A stretch of 64,000 nucleotides of DNA from the NCBI RefSeq assembly GCF_009857535.1, contig NZ_WWCS01000004.1, positions 310,001-374,000 on the forward strand. Reading direction: 5' to 3'. The stretch is from Duganella margarita (GTDB lineage: Bacteria; Pseudomonadota; Gammaproteobacteria; Burkholderiales; Burkholderiaceae_D). Every line of letters begins with the position of its first letter. Within the stretch, counting starts at the first letter, position 1. Made by a program: the position numbers and the translations under genes. This document shows positions 43,989 through 53,469 of the stretch, in pieces. The notes below the pieces were generated by a model. The model worked only from the letters and a program-made list of their open reading frames with translations. It ran no database searches and had not been told where the DNA came from.

Positions 43989-44597
43989 TTACGCCGGCTG
44001 CGTGTCCTTGAACGACGGGCGTTCGGACAGCTTGTCATACAGCTTGGCCAGGTTGGCGTAGTCGTCGCGCCAGGTGATTTCCGGGAAGCGGAACGACAGC
44101 CAGCCCAGCGTGCAGCCGACCGCCACATCGGCCAGCGAGTAATGGATGCCGTTGCAGTACGGCTGCTCGCCCAGCTTCTCGGACAGCGCCTTCAGGCCCA
44201 GGTCGACCTTGCGCATCTGGCGCGCCATCCACTCCGCGCTTTGCTGCTCCGGCGGCCGCATGGTGCGCTCCAGGCGCACGCTGACGGCGGCGTCCAGCAT
44301 GCCATCGGCCAGTGCTTCCCAGCACTTGACGTCGGCGCGGTCGCGGCCGTTGGGCGGCAGCAGCTTGCAGACCGGCGTCAGCGTATCGAGATACTCGACC
44401 ATCACGCGCGAATCGATCATCACCGTGCCGTCTTCCATGACCAGGCTCGGCACTTTACCCAGCGGATTGAGCTGGTTGATGATGGTGTCGGCCGCCCACA
44501 CATTTTCCAGTTCGAACTGGCAATCGAGCTTTTTTTCCGCGAGCACGACACGAACCTTGCGGACATAAGGGCTGGCGAGGGAACCGATGAGTTTCAT
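43989..44597 (-). CDS. Glutathione S-transferase, YibF/SspA-like
   Basis: 202 residues. MKLIGSLASPYVRKVRVVLAEKKLDCQF is the YibF-like N-terminal with Ser9 region as the active-site candidate, GKVPSLVMEDGTVMIDSRVMVEYLD binds glutathione, and the C-terminal helical domain includes NGIHYSLADVAVGCTLGWLSFRFP. ATG at 44597 is used; a GTG two codons earlier is possible. Sits 3 bp upstream of the lacI-like gene on the same strand, but the role looks unrelated to sugar use. Substrate unknown. Confidence 0.87.
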   Translation of the reverse strand: MKLIGSLASPYVRKVRVVLAEKKLDCQFELENVWAADTIINQLNPLGKVPSLVMEDGTVMIDSRVMVEYLDTLTPVCKLLPPNGRDRADVKCWEALADGMLDAAVSVRLERTMRPPEQQSAEWMARQMRKVDLGLKALSEKLGEQPYCNGIHYSLADVAVGCTLGWLSFRFPEITWRDDYANLAKLYDKLSERPSFKDTQPA

Positions 44598-44663
44598 AGA
44601 CACTTAGAGAGGAAGAACAGGCGCCAGTATAACATCGGCGGCTTGCACGGCCGCCAATGGTAA

Positions 44664-46079
<1,416 letters not shown>

Positions 46080-46106
46080 TGTAAACAGGAAATTTGTTCT
46101 ACACTA

Positions 46107-46140
46107 GCCCCGCCGACCTTCACGTCGCGGGGCTTTTTTT
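46107..46140 (+). terminator. Rho-independent terminator after purB
   Basis: GCCCCG-C-CGAC / GTCG-CGGGGC stem with a one-base bulge and a 6-nt loop, followed by seven T. Confidence 0.88.
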
Positions 46141-46214
46141 CGCCTCGGCAAGCGCACATCGGATTTCTTTGGTATATTTAGTCCTAACACGTACTATTTC
46201 CTCGGAGCCGCTTT

Positions 46215-46742
46215 ATGCCACGCTATACCAAAACCGCAATGTTGCTGCACTGGCTGGTCGCCTTGCTCATCATCGCAACCTTCTTCCTCGGCCTGTCCAT
46301 GGTCGCGATCCACGGTTTTTCGCCGACCAAGCTGAAATACTTCTCCTGGCACAAATGGATGGGTGTGACAGTCTTTGCGCTGGCCGTGCTGCGCGTGCTG
46401 TGGCGGGTCACGCACAAGCCACCGGCCAAGCTGGCGTCGATTCCGGACTGGCAGCACATGATCGCCGAAGGCATGCATTACCTGCTGTACGTCCTGATCT
46501 TCGCGGTGCCGCTGTCGGGCTACTTCTACACCTATGCGGCCGGCGTGCCGGTGGTCTACCTGGGCCTGTGGCAGATGCCGGCCGTGATGGCGGCCAATCC
46601 CGAACTTAAGCCAATCTTACAAAACGTCCATTATATTTTGACCATGACCATGGCGGCCGCGGTGGTCGCTCATGCCCTGGCCGCCCTGAAGCATCACTTC
46701 ATCGACCGCGACGTGACGCTGAAACGCATGTTGCCGCTGTAA
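46215..46742 (+). CDS. Cytochrome b561 family protein
   Basis: 175 residues, four transmembrane helices, with heme-ligand His candidates in AMLLHWLVALL, FSWHKWMGVTV, EGMHYLLYVLI and ALAALKHHFID. Inner-membrane diheme electron carrier, family of E. coli CybB (YodB/YceJ). Followed by two YceI proteins, as in E. coli yceJ-yceI, so the three probably work together, likely with isoprenoid quinone-type ligands. Confidence 0.92.
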   Translation: MPRYTKTAMLLHWLVALLIIATFFLGLSMVAIHGFSPTKLKYFSWHKWMGVTVFALAVLRVLWRVTHKPPAKLASIPDWQHMIAEGMHYLLYVLIFAVPLSGYFYTYAAGVPVVYLGLWQMPAVMAANPELKPILQNVHYILTMTMAAAVVAHALAALKHHFIDRDVTLKRMLPL

Positions 46743-46767
46743 TCCCACCCATCCACTGGAGCTTTAT

Positions 46768-47322
46768 ATGAACACCATTAAAAAAATCGCCCTCGTATCC
46801 ATGCTGGGTATCGCCTTTGCCGCCAGCGCCGCCGCCCTGAAAACCGATCCGGCCAAAAGCACCGTCACCGCCACCTTCAAGCAAATGAACGTGCCGGTCG
46901 ATGCCAAGTTCAAGAAATTCACCGCCAACATCGACTACGACGCCGCCAAGCCGGACGCCGCCAAAGCCACGGTTGAAGTCGAAACCGGCAGCATGGACCT
47001 GGGCGATCCGGAGTACAACAAGGAAGTGACCAAGAAAGAATGGTTCAACGCCGCCCAGTTCCCGAAAGCGACCTTCGTGTCGTCGTCGATCAAGAGCGCC
47101 GGCGCCGGCAAGCTGACCGTGACCGGCAAACTGACCATCAAGGGCAAGGCCACCGACGTCAGCTTCCCGCTGACCGTCAAGGCCGACGGCAAGAACCAGG
47201 TATTTGACGGCGTGCTGCCGATCAAGCGCCTGACCTACAACATCGGCGAAGGCGAATGGAAAGACACCAGCATGGTGGCCGATGATGTCGCCATCAAGTT
47301 CCACGTCGTCGCAGCACAATAA
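46768..47322 (+). CDS. YceI-family periplasmic protein (copy 1)
   Basis: 184 residues. Signal peptide KIALVSMLGIAFAASAAA, then a lipocalin-like YceI beta-barrel: STVTATFKQMNVPVDAKFKKFTANIDYD, PEYNKEVTKKEWFNAAQFPKATFVSSSI, KLTVTGKLTIKGKATDVSFPLTV, WKDTSMVADDVAIKFHV. The family binds long isoprenoid or polyisoprenoid compounds. The next gene is a paralogue 24 bp downstream. Confidence 0.92.
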   Translation: MNTIKKIALVSMLGIAFAASAAALKTDPAKSTVTATFKQMNVPVDAKFKKFTANIDYDAAKPDAAKATVEVETGSMDLGDPEYNKEVTKKEWFNAAQFPKATFVSSSIKSAGAGKLTVTGKLTIKGKATDVSFPLTVKADGKNQVFDGVLPIKRLTYNIGEGEWKDTSMVADDVAIKFHVVAAQ

Positions 47323-47346
47323 TTTTACCCACGGAGACCATCGAAG

Positions 47347-47913
47347 ATGAAAGCACAGATCCTGATCGCCACGCTGCTGGCCGCCTCGGCCACGTCGGCC
47401 ATCGCCGCCACCTACAACATCGACCCGACGCATACGTACCCGAGCTTCGAGGCCGATCACATGGGCCTGTCGGTATGGCGCGGCAAGTTCGACAAAACCA
47501 GCGGCACGGTGACCATGGATCGCGCGGCCAAGACCGGTGGTCTCGACATCAAGATCGACCCGGCCTCGATCGACTTCGGCCTGGAAGCGATGAACAAGCA
47601 CGCCCGTGGCGAGGACATGTTCAACGTGACCAAGTTCCCGACCATCACCTACACCAGCAAGTCGTTCAAGTTTGACGGCGACCAGCTGGTGGCGGTGGAC
47701 GGCGAACTGACCATGCTGGGCGTGACCAAGCCGGTGACGCTGAAGGTCAACAAGTTCAAGTGCATCATGCATCCGCGCTACAAGAAGGAAGCCTGCGGCG
47801 CCGACGCCAGCGCCGAGTTCAAGCGCAGCGACTTCGGCCTCAACTACGGCCTCCCCAACTTCTCGCCGGAAGTCAAACTGGCGATCCAGATCGAAGCCAT
47901 CAAGGCTGACTAA
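47347..47913 (+). CDS. YceI-family periplasmic protein (copy 2)
   Basis: 188 residues. Signal peptide QILIATLLAASATSAIAA, then YceI domain: YNIDPTHTYPSFEADHMGLSVWRGKFDKTSGTVTMD, FGLEAMNKHARGEDMFNVTKFPTITYTSKSFKF, LTMLGVTKPVTLKVNKFKCIMHPRYKKEACGADASAEFKRSDFGLNYGLP. This is the form closest to E. coli YceI (Cys pair in CIMHPRYKKEACG). Second copy after the diverged paralogue; ends at a terminator. Confidence 0.93.
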   Translation: MKAQILIATLLAASATSAIAATYNIDPTHTYPSFEADHMGLSVWRGKFDKTSGTVTMDRAAKTGGLDIKIDPASIDFGLEAMNKHARGEDMFNVTKFPTITYTSKSFKFDGDQLVAVDGELTMLGVTKPVTLKVNKFKCIMHPRYKKEACGADASAEFKRSDFGLNYGLPNFSPEVKLAIQIEAIKAD

Positions 47914-47941
47914 AAAAACCGGGGGCAACCCCGGTTTTTTT
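47914..47941 (+). terminator. Rho-independent terminator after the YceI genes
   Basis: AAAACCGGGG - GCAA - CCCCGGTTTT stem with a T run after; starts directly after the stop codon of the second YceI gene. Confidence 0.9.
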
Positions 47942-47984
47942 ATTGCTATACTCCTGAGCGCCGTTCAACCACTTCCTGAGAGAC

Positions 47985-50138
47985 ATGAAAAAAACTTTGA
48001 TCGCGCTCGCCATCCTGAGCACCTCCGCCTATGCGGACGAAGGCATGTGGATGCCACAACAGCTGCCACAAGTAGCCAAGGAACTGAAAGCCGCCGGCCT
48101 CAAGCTGGATCCCGCCACCCTGACCAAGCTGACCGAATTCCCGATGGGCGCCATCGTCAGCCTGGGCGGCTGCTCGGCGTCCTTCGTGTCGCCGCAAGGC
48201 CTGGTCGCCACCAACCACCACTGCGTGTACGGCAGCGTCGCCCACAACTCGACGCCGGAACGCAATCTGCTGGCCAACGGTTTCCTGGCCCACAACCTGG
48301 GTGAAGAACTGCCGGCCTCGCCGGGCAGCCGCATCTGGGTGACCAAGGCCGTGACCGACGTCAGCAAGCAGGTGGTGACGCCGGAAGTGGCCAAGCTGAG
48401 CGGCAAGGCGCGCGTCGACGCGATCGAGAAGAACCAGAAATCCATCCAGGCCGAGTGCGAAAAAGACGCCGGCCACCGCTGCACCGTGTCGTCCTACTAC
48501 GGCGGCCTGGAGTACTACCTGATCAAGCAACTGGAAATCCGCGACGTCCGCCTGGTGCACGCACCGCCGGAAGGCGTGGGCAAGTTCGGCGGCGATACCG
48601 ACAACTGGATGTGGCCGCGCCACACCGGCGACTACGGCTTCTACCGCGCCTACGTCAGCAAGGACGGCAAGGCCGCCGACTACAGCAAGGACAACGTCCC
48701 GTACGTGCCGCAGCACTACCTGAAGCTGGCCAAGGAAGGCGTCAAGGAAGGCGACTTCATCATGGTGCTGGGCTACCCGGGCCGCACCAACCGCCACCGC
48801 CTGCCGTCGGAAGTCGGTTTCACCTTCGACTGGAACTATCCGGCGTTTGTGAAGCAATCGGCCGAAAGCCTGGCCATCATTGCCGACACCACCAAGGACA
48901 ACAAGGACACCGCGCTGAAATATGCGTCGCAAGTGGCCAGCATCAACAACTATTACAAGAACCGCCAGGGCATGCTGGACTCCTACGCCGGCAGCGATAT
49001 GCTGCAGCGTAAGACCGCCGAGCACGAAGCGCTGAAGCAGTGGATCAACGCCGACGCCAAGCGCAAGGCCGAGTACGCCAGCGACATCGACGTGGTCGAA
49101 AAACTGATCGCCCAGCGCGATGCGGAAATCAAGCGCGACTATTACTTCGGTTCGTCGAAACCGCGCCTGCTGAACACCGCGCGCATGCTGTACCGCCTGG
49201 CCAACGAAAACACCAAGCCGGACGCCGACCGCAAAGCCGGCTACCAGGTGCGCGACGTGCCGCGCCTGAAATCGTCGGTGGACGCGCTGGTGCGCAACTA
49301 CGACGAGAAGGTCGACAAGGCACTGGTGCTGAACAGCCTGATCAAGTACGCCGCGCAGCCGGCGGCCGAACGCAACGCCGCGTTTGATTCGGTGGTCGGC
49401 ATCAAGGACGGCATGAGCAAGGCCGACCTGCAAGCCGCGCTGGACAAGCTGTACGCCGGCAGCAAGCTGGGCGACCTGGCCGAGCGTAAAGCCTGGCTGG
49501 ACCGCAAGCCGGCCGACTTCAAGGCCAGCGACGACGCCTTCATCAAGGCCGCCGTGGCGCTGTACGAGCCGGACCTGAAAGACGAAGCGCAAGAGGAAGA
49601 GCTGGGCGGCAAGCTGCAACAAGCCTACGCCAACTACATGAAGGCCAAGATCGCCTACATGCACAGCAAGGGCCAGGCGGTTTATCCTGACGCCAACAGC
49701 ACGCTGCGCGTCACCTTCGGCAAAATCGCCGGCCGCGATCCAGGCGCCGACGGCACCACCTGGAAAGCCTTTACCACGGTTGAGGGCGTCGCCGCCAAGG
49801 CCACCGGCCAGGGCGAGTTCAACGCCCCGGCCGCGCAGCTGAAAGCCATCAAGGCCAAGGAATACGGCAAGTACATGGATCCGAAGCTGAAGTCGGTGCC
49901 AGTCGCCTACCTGGCCACGCTGGACATCACCGGCGGCAACTCCGGTTCGGCCGCGCTGAACGCCAAGGGCGAGTGGATCGGCCTGGCGTTTGACGGCACG
50001 CTCGATTCCATCATCTCCGACTGGGACTTCAACAAGAAGATGACCCGCGACATCCAGGTCGACCTGCGCTACATCCTGTGGAACATGAAATACGTCGACC
50101 ACGCCGACAACCTGCTGAAGGAAATGAACGCCGAATAA
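47985..50138 (+). CDS. S46 family dipeptidyl-peptidase (DPP7/DPP11-like)
   Basis: 717 residues, signal peptide MKKTLIALAILSTSAYA. Periplasmic serine exopeptidase. Triad: His in VATNHHCVYG (about 79), Asp near DTDNWMWPRHTGDYG, Ser in ITGGNSGSAALN (about 650). After the Ser, GLAFDGTLDS has Gly at the position thought to set the P1 pocket (Arg in DPP11, Gly in DPP7), suggesting hydrophobic rather than acidic P1, which is inference. Typical of proteolytic Gram-negatives that use peptides. Terminator follows. Confidence 0.9.
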   Translation: MKKTLIALAILSTSAYADEGMWMPQQLPQVAKELKAAGLKLDPATLTKLTEFPMGAIVSLGGCSASFVSPQGLVATNHHCVYGSVAHNSTPERNLLANGFLAHNLGEELPASPGSRIWVTKAVTDVSKQVVTPEVAKLSGKARVDAIEKNQKSIQAECEKDAGHRCTVSSYYGGLEYYLIKQLEIRDVRLVHAPPEGVGKFGGDTDNWMWPRHTGDYGFYRAYVSKDGKAADYSKDNVPYVPQHYLKLAKEGVKEGDFIMVLGYPGRTNRHRLPSEVGFTFDWNYPAFVKQSAESLAIIADTTKDNKDTALKYASQVASINNYYKNRQGMLDSYAGSDMLQRKTAEHEALKQWINADAKRKAEYASDIDVVEKLIAQRDAEIKRDYYFGSSKPRLLNTARMLYRLANENTKPDADRKAGYQVRDVPRLKSSVDALVRNYDEKVDKALVLNSLIKYAAQPAAERNAAFDSVVGIKDGMSKADLQAALDKLYAGSKLGDLAERKAWLDRKPADFKASDDAFIKAAVALYEPDLKDEAQEEELGGKLQQAYANYMKAKIAYMHSKGQAVYPDANSTLRVTFGKIAGRDPGADGTTWKAFTTVEGVAAKATGQGEFNAPAAQLKAIKAKEYGKYMDPKLKSVPVAYLATLDITGGNSGSAALNAKGEWIGLAFDGTLDSIISDWDFNKKMTRDIQVDLRYILWNMKYVDHADNLLKEMNAE

Positions 50139-50160
50139 GCGCCTCATCCTTAAGCCGGAG

Positions 50161-50193
50161 AGCCACGCCCCTGTAAAGCGGCGTGGCTTTTTT
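50161..50193 (+). terminator. Rho-independent terminator after the S46 peptidase
   Basis: AGCCACGCC / GGCGTGGCT stem around a 10-nt loop, then TTTTT. Confidence 0.87.
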
Positions 50194-50247
50194 GTTGGAT
50201 CGGTTACAGTATGTTTTTCCCGCCACTCACCACTGTAAGGAGATTCC

Positions 50248-50817
50248 ATGTCCGCGAAGAAAATCGCCGTGATCATCGGCAGCCTGCGCAAGGATTCACT
50301 CAACCGTAAATTCGCCCACGCGGTGATGGAACTGGCGCCAGCCTCGCTGGCATTGGACATCGTCGAGATCGGCGAATTGCCGGTCTATAACGAGGATCTG
50401 GACGCCAAGGACGTGACGCCGCCGCAGGCCTGGACCCAGTTCCGCGACCGCCTCAAGGAATATGAGGGCGTGCTGTTCTTTACGCCGGAATACAACCGCT
50501 CAACCACCGCCGCGCTGAAGAACGCGCTGGACGTCGGTTCGCGTCCCTACGGCAGCAGCGTGTGGAGCGGCAAGCCGGCCGGCATCGTCAGCGTGTCGCC
50601 GGGCGCCACCGGCGGCTTCGGCGCCAACCACCATCTGCGCCAGTCGCTGGTGTTCCTCGACATGCCGACGCTGTTGCAGCCGGAAGCCTACATCGGCGGC
50701 GCCGCCAAGCTGCTGGGCGATGACGGCAAGCTCAACAACGACAGCACGCGGGAATTCCTCAAGAAGTTCATCGACACCTACGCCACCTGGGTCGAGACCA
50801 ACGCGAAGAAAAAATAA
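50248..50817 (+). CDS. NADPH-dependent FMN reductase (quinone/chromate reductase-like)
   Basis: 189 residues. Flavodoxin-fold flavin reductase: IAVIIGSLRKDSLNRKFA (FMN phosphate loop SLRKDS), FFTPEYNRSTTAALKNALDVGSRPYG with the PEYN motif, and GKPAGIVSVSPGATGGFGANHHLRQ. Relatives such as ChrR reduce quinones and chromate. Cytoplasmic. AAGGAGATTCC precedes the ATG. Its stop abuts the convergent degenerate MBL-fold gene. Confidence 0.9.
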   Translation: MSAKKIAVIIGSLRKDSLNRKFAHAVMELAPASLALDIVEIGELPVYNEDLDAKDVTPPQAWTQFRDRLKEYEGVLFFTPEYNRSTTAALKNALDVGSRPYGSSVWSGKPAGIVSVSPGATGGFGANHHLRQSLVFLDMPTLLQPEAYIGGAAKLLGDDGKLNNDSTREFLKKFIDTYATWVETNAKKK

Positions 50818-51549
50818 TCAGCGCCGGAGCGCCGTGAAGGCATAGCCGCTCGCCTTCAGCGTGGCCGGCATCCAAGCGCGCGGCGCGCCACGGTTCAGCG
50901 CCAGCAGGTGCGGGCCGTCGCGGCCCGGCAGCAGCGCGATATCGGCGCCAGGCAGGCGCTGCGCCAGTTGCAGCGCGCTGTCCGTCGTCCCTGCCCGGCT
51001 GAGATACACGCGGTACGAAGCGCGGCTGTCGCCGAGTTCCAGCAAGTAGCCGGCCACCGCCGTCGTGCCGGAGGTGCCCGGCATGGCGGTCACCCGCAGC
51101 CGCGTTTTCTGTTTGCGCAGCTCCAGCGCATTCCAAGGCTGCATCGGATACAGCGTCGGCCCGCCAGTTCTGGGCGGCACGCCGCTGTCGCTCGGCTCCG
51201 CCACCACCACCGGCAAGCCGTCACGCAGCGCTTGCAACGGCGCCAGCCCGTCGTAGCGGCCCGCCGTGGCCGGCGTCACCAACAGCAGATCGGCCGCCGG
51301 CCAATTGCTGACGAGATCCTGGCTGTAGGCCTCGGCATCCGCATCGACCGTCAGCACCGTCAGGCCCTGGAAGCTGATCAACACCAAGCCCCTGCCGACC
51401 GGCTGCATGCGCCCCTGCGACACGCTGCTGCCGCCCTTCCCGTTCACCTCGATCACATAGCGCGGTCCGACCTGCGCCACGCCCCAGCGGCAGCCCAGCG
51501 CCATCAGTAACACCACGCCCACCGCCCGCAAGCCATAGTTGTTCCGCAT
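50818..51549 (-). CDS. Exported protein with degenerate metallo-beta-lactamase fold
   Basis: 243 residues, N-terminal hydrophobic signal (LRAVGVVLLMALGCRWGVAQ). GRGLVLISFQGLTVLTVDAD and ADLLLVTPATAGRYDGLAPLQAL match the start of MBL-fold proteins (normally VLIxFxGLxILTDP and VLVSHxHYDHLD), but the metal-binding HxHxDH is replaced by TPATAGRYDG, so it is probably not an active metal hydrolase. Later DSALQLAQRLPGADIALLPG. Start at 51549; a longer frame continues into the opposing peptidase gene and is not real. Function unknown. Confidence 0.72.
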   Translation of the reverse strand: MRNNYGLRAVGVVLLMALGCRWGVAQVGPRYVIEVNGKGGSSVSQGRMQPVGRGLVLISFQGLTVLTVDADAEAYSQDLVSNWPAADLLLVTPATAGRYDGLAPLQALRDGLPVVVAEPSDSGVPPRTGGPTLYPMQPWNALELRKQKTRLRVTAMPGTSGTTAVAGYLLELGDSRASYRVYLSRAGTTDSALQLAQRLPGADIALLPGRDGPHLLALNRGAPRAWMPATLKASGYAFTALRR

Positions 51550-51702
51550 CGCAGCCTCCCTTCGATGATCAGAAGTCCAGTAGATCACCGGCCGCGCGGA
51601 TTTACCTTGCAGCAACTCAACGCCCGGCCTGAGGGCGCTCAAAAAACGGGCACGATGATACAATCTCGCCCTTCCCCCTATTCCCGCTGAGATCCACAGA
51701 CT

Positions 51703-53391
51703 ATGCACGCAGAGATGCTGACGCCTTATGAAAAAGGCAATCAAAACCAAACCACCACGTGGAGCGAATGCATCGCTTTCTACGAAGAGCTCGCCAAGCG
51801 CTTCCCGCAGGTGCTGCGCTTTGAGCAGATCGGCCTGTCGGACGGCGGCATTCCGGTACACGCCGGCGTGGTCAGCGCCGACGGTGTGCATGACCGCAGC
51901 CAGATCAAGGCCGAAGGCCGCCCGGTCTTCTTCAACAACAACGGCATCCACCCCGGCGAACCCGAAGGCGTGGACGCCTGCATGGCCATTGTGCGCGACC
52001 TGTGCTTCGATCCGGCCAGGCTGGCCGCACTGGGCAAGACCGTGCTGCTGTTCGTCCCGCTGTACAACGTCGACGGCGCGCTGAACCGCGCCAACACCTC
52101 GCGCGTCAACCAGGACGGCCCGGAGCTGTTCGGCTTCCGCGGCAACAGCCGCCATCTTGACCTGAACCGCGACTTCATCAAGTGCGACACGTACAACGCC
52201 CAACTGTTCAATCAACTGCTGACCAGCTGGGACCCGGACGTGATGGTGGACACCCACACCTCCAACGGCGCCGACTATCCGTACACCATGACGCTGATCC
52301 ACACGCAGGCGGACAAGCTGGGCTACGGCCTCGGCCCCTTCCTGCGCGAGACCATGCTGCCGCACATTTACAAAGAGATGGACGCCAAAGGCTGGCCGAC
52401 CTGCCCGTATGTCAATCCGGTCAAGGACACGCCGGACGACGGCCTGGCCGAATTCCTCGAAGTGCCGCGCTTCTCGACCGGCTTCGCCGCCCTGCACCAC
52501 GTGATCGGCTTCATGCCGGAGACGCACATGCTCAAGCCCTTCAAGGACCGCTACGATTCGATGCGCGCCTTGCTGGACGTGACCATGGCCTTCACCGTGT
52601 CACACGGCGAGCAAATCAAACAGCTGCGCGCCGACGCCAAAGAGCAGGCGGCCAACGCGAAAGAGTGGACCGTCAACTGGAAGATGGATGAAACCAATCC
52701 ATCGACGTTCCGCTTCAAAGGCTACGCGGCGCAACGCAGCGCCAGCCTGCTGGGCAACTACCAGCGCCTGTCGTATGACCGCAGCAAGCCGTGGGAAAAG
52801 GACATCGCCTACTACAACAGCTTTGTTCCGGCCGTGACGGTGCCTGCGCCAAAAGGCTACATCGTGCCGCAAGCCTGGCGCGAAGCGATCGAACGCCTGC
52901 AATGGAACGGCGTGGAGATGGCGCGCTTCGACGAAGCGCAGACGGTGGAAGCGCAGTACTATCACATCGTCTCCGTAACCTCGCGCACCAACGCCTACGA
53001 AGGCCATATGTACCATGACGACGTGCAGCTGGAAGCGCGTACCGCCAGCTTCACCGTGCAGCCGGGGGACTGGTTCATCCCGCTCAAGCAGGGCAATGCC
53101 CGCTACGCCGTCGAGACGCTGGAACCGCAAGGCCATGACTCCTTCTTCCGCTGGGGCTTTTTCAACAGCGTGCTGGAAAAGAAAGAAGCCTACTCGGACT
53201 ACGTGTTCGAAGACCTGGCGCTGGACATGCTGGAAACCGAACCGGAACTGAAAGCCAAGTTTGAAGCATGGAAGGCCGCCAATCCGGCGCTGCTGTCGGA
53301 CCAGGATGCGGTGCTGGGCTTCATCTTCGCCAACGGCAAACGCCATGCGGAGCCGGAGTGGCGCCGCTACCCGGTGCTATCCGTTTTCTAA
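51703..53391 (+). CDS. M14-family zinc carboxypeptidase-like protein
   Basis: 562 residues. Zinc ligands appear as NNNGIHPGEPEGVDA (HxxE) and MVDTHTSNGADYPYTMT (His), and PETHMLKPF carries a likely further active-site residue. The N-terminal EQIGLSDGGIPVHAG... and PLYNVDGALNRANTSRVNQDGPELFGFRGNSRHLDLNRDF are typical of M14 proteins. The C-terminal ~200 residues form an extra domain of unknown role. No signal peptide is evident. Substrate unknown; probably a peptide or cell-wall peptide processing enzyme. Confidence 0.83.
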   Translation: MHAEMLTPYEKGNQNQTTTWSECIAFYEELAKRFPQVLRFEQIGLSDGGIPVHAGVVSADGVHDRSQIKAEGRPVFFNNNGIHPGEPEGVDACMAIVRDLCFDPARLAALGKTVLLFVPLYNVDGALNRANTSRVNQDGPELFGFRGNSRHLDLNRDFIKCDTYNAQLFNQLLTSWDPDVMVDTHTSNGADYPYTMTLIHTQADKLGYGLGPFLRETMLPHIYKEMDAKGWPTCPYVNPVKDTPDDGLAEFLEVPRFSTGFAALHHVIGFMPETHMLKPFKDRYDSMRALLDVTMAFTVSHGEQIKQLRADAKEQAANAKEWTVNWKMDETNPSTFRFKGYAAQRSASLLGNYQRLSYDRSKPWEKDIAYYNSFVPAVTVPAPKGYIVPQAWREAIERLQWNGVEMARFDEAQTVEAQYYHIVSVTSRTNAYEGHMYHDDVQLEARTASFTVQPGDWFIPLKQGNARYAVETLEPQGHDSFFRWGFFNSVLEKKEAYSDYVFEDLALDMLETEPELKAKFEAWKAANPALLSDQDAVLGFIFANGKRHAEPEWRRYPVLSVF

Positions 53392-53469
53392 AATTTAAAC
53401 CGCGTCATTCAACATGCGCGCCGTGGCGATCCTGCGGTGCGCATGCAAGCTGCCCACAAGGCCATAGCC

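Noticed and set aside
47946..50360. 804-residue open frame opposite the S46 peptidase
   Set aside because: Antisense shadow; the plus strand carries a signal peptide and a catalytic triad in a recognised family.
50818..52527. Minus-strand frame of 569 residues treated as one gene
   Set aside because: Only the last 243 residues (from ATG 51549) look like a real exported protein; the first part is the shadow of the M14 peptidase gene.
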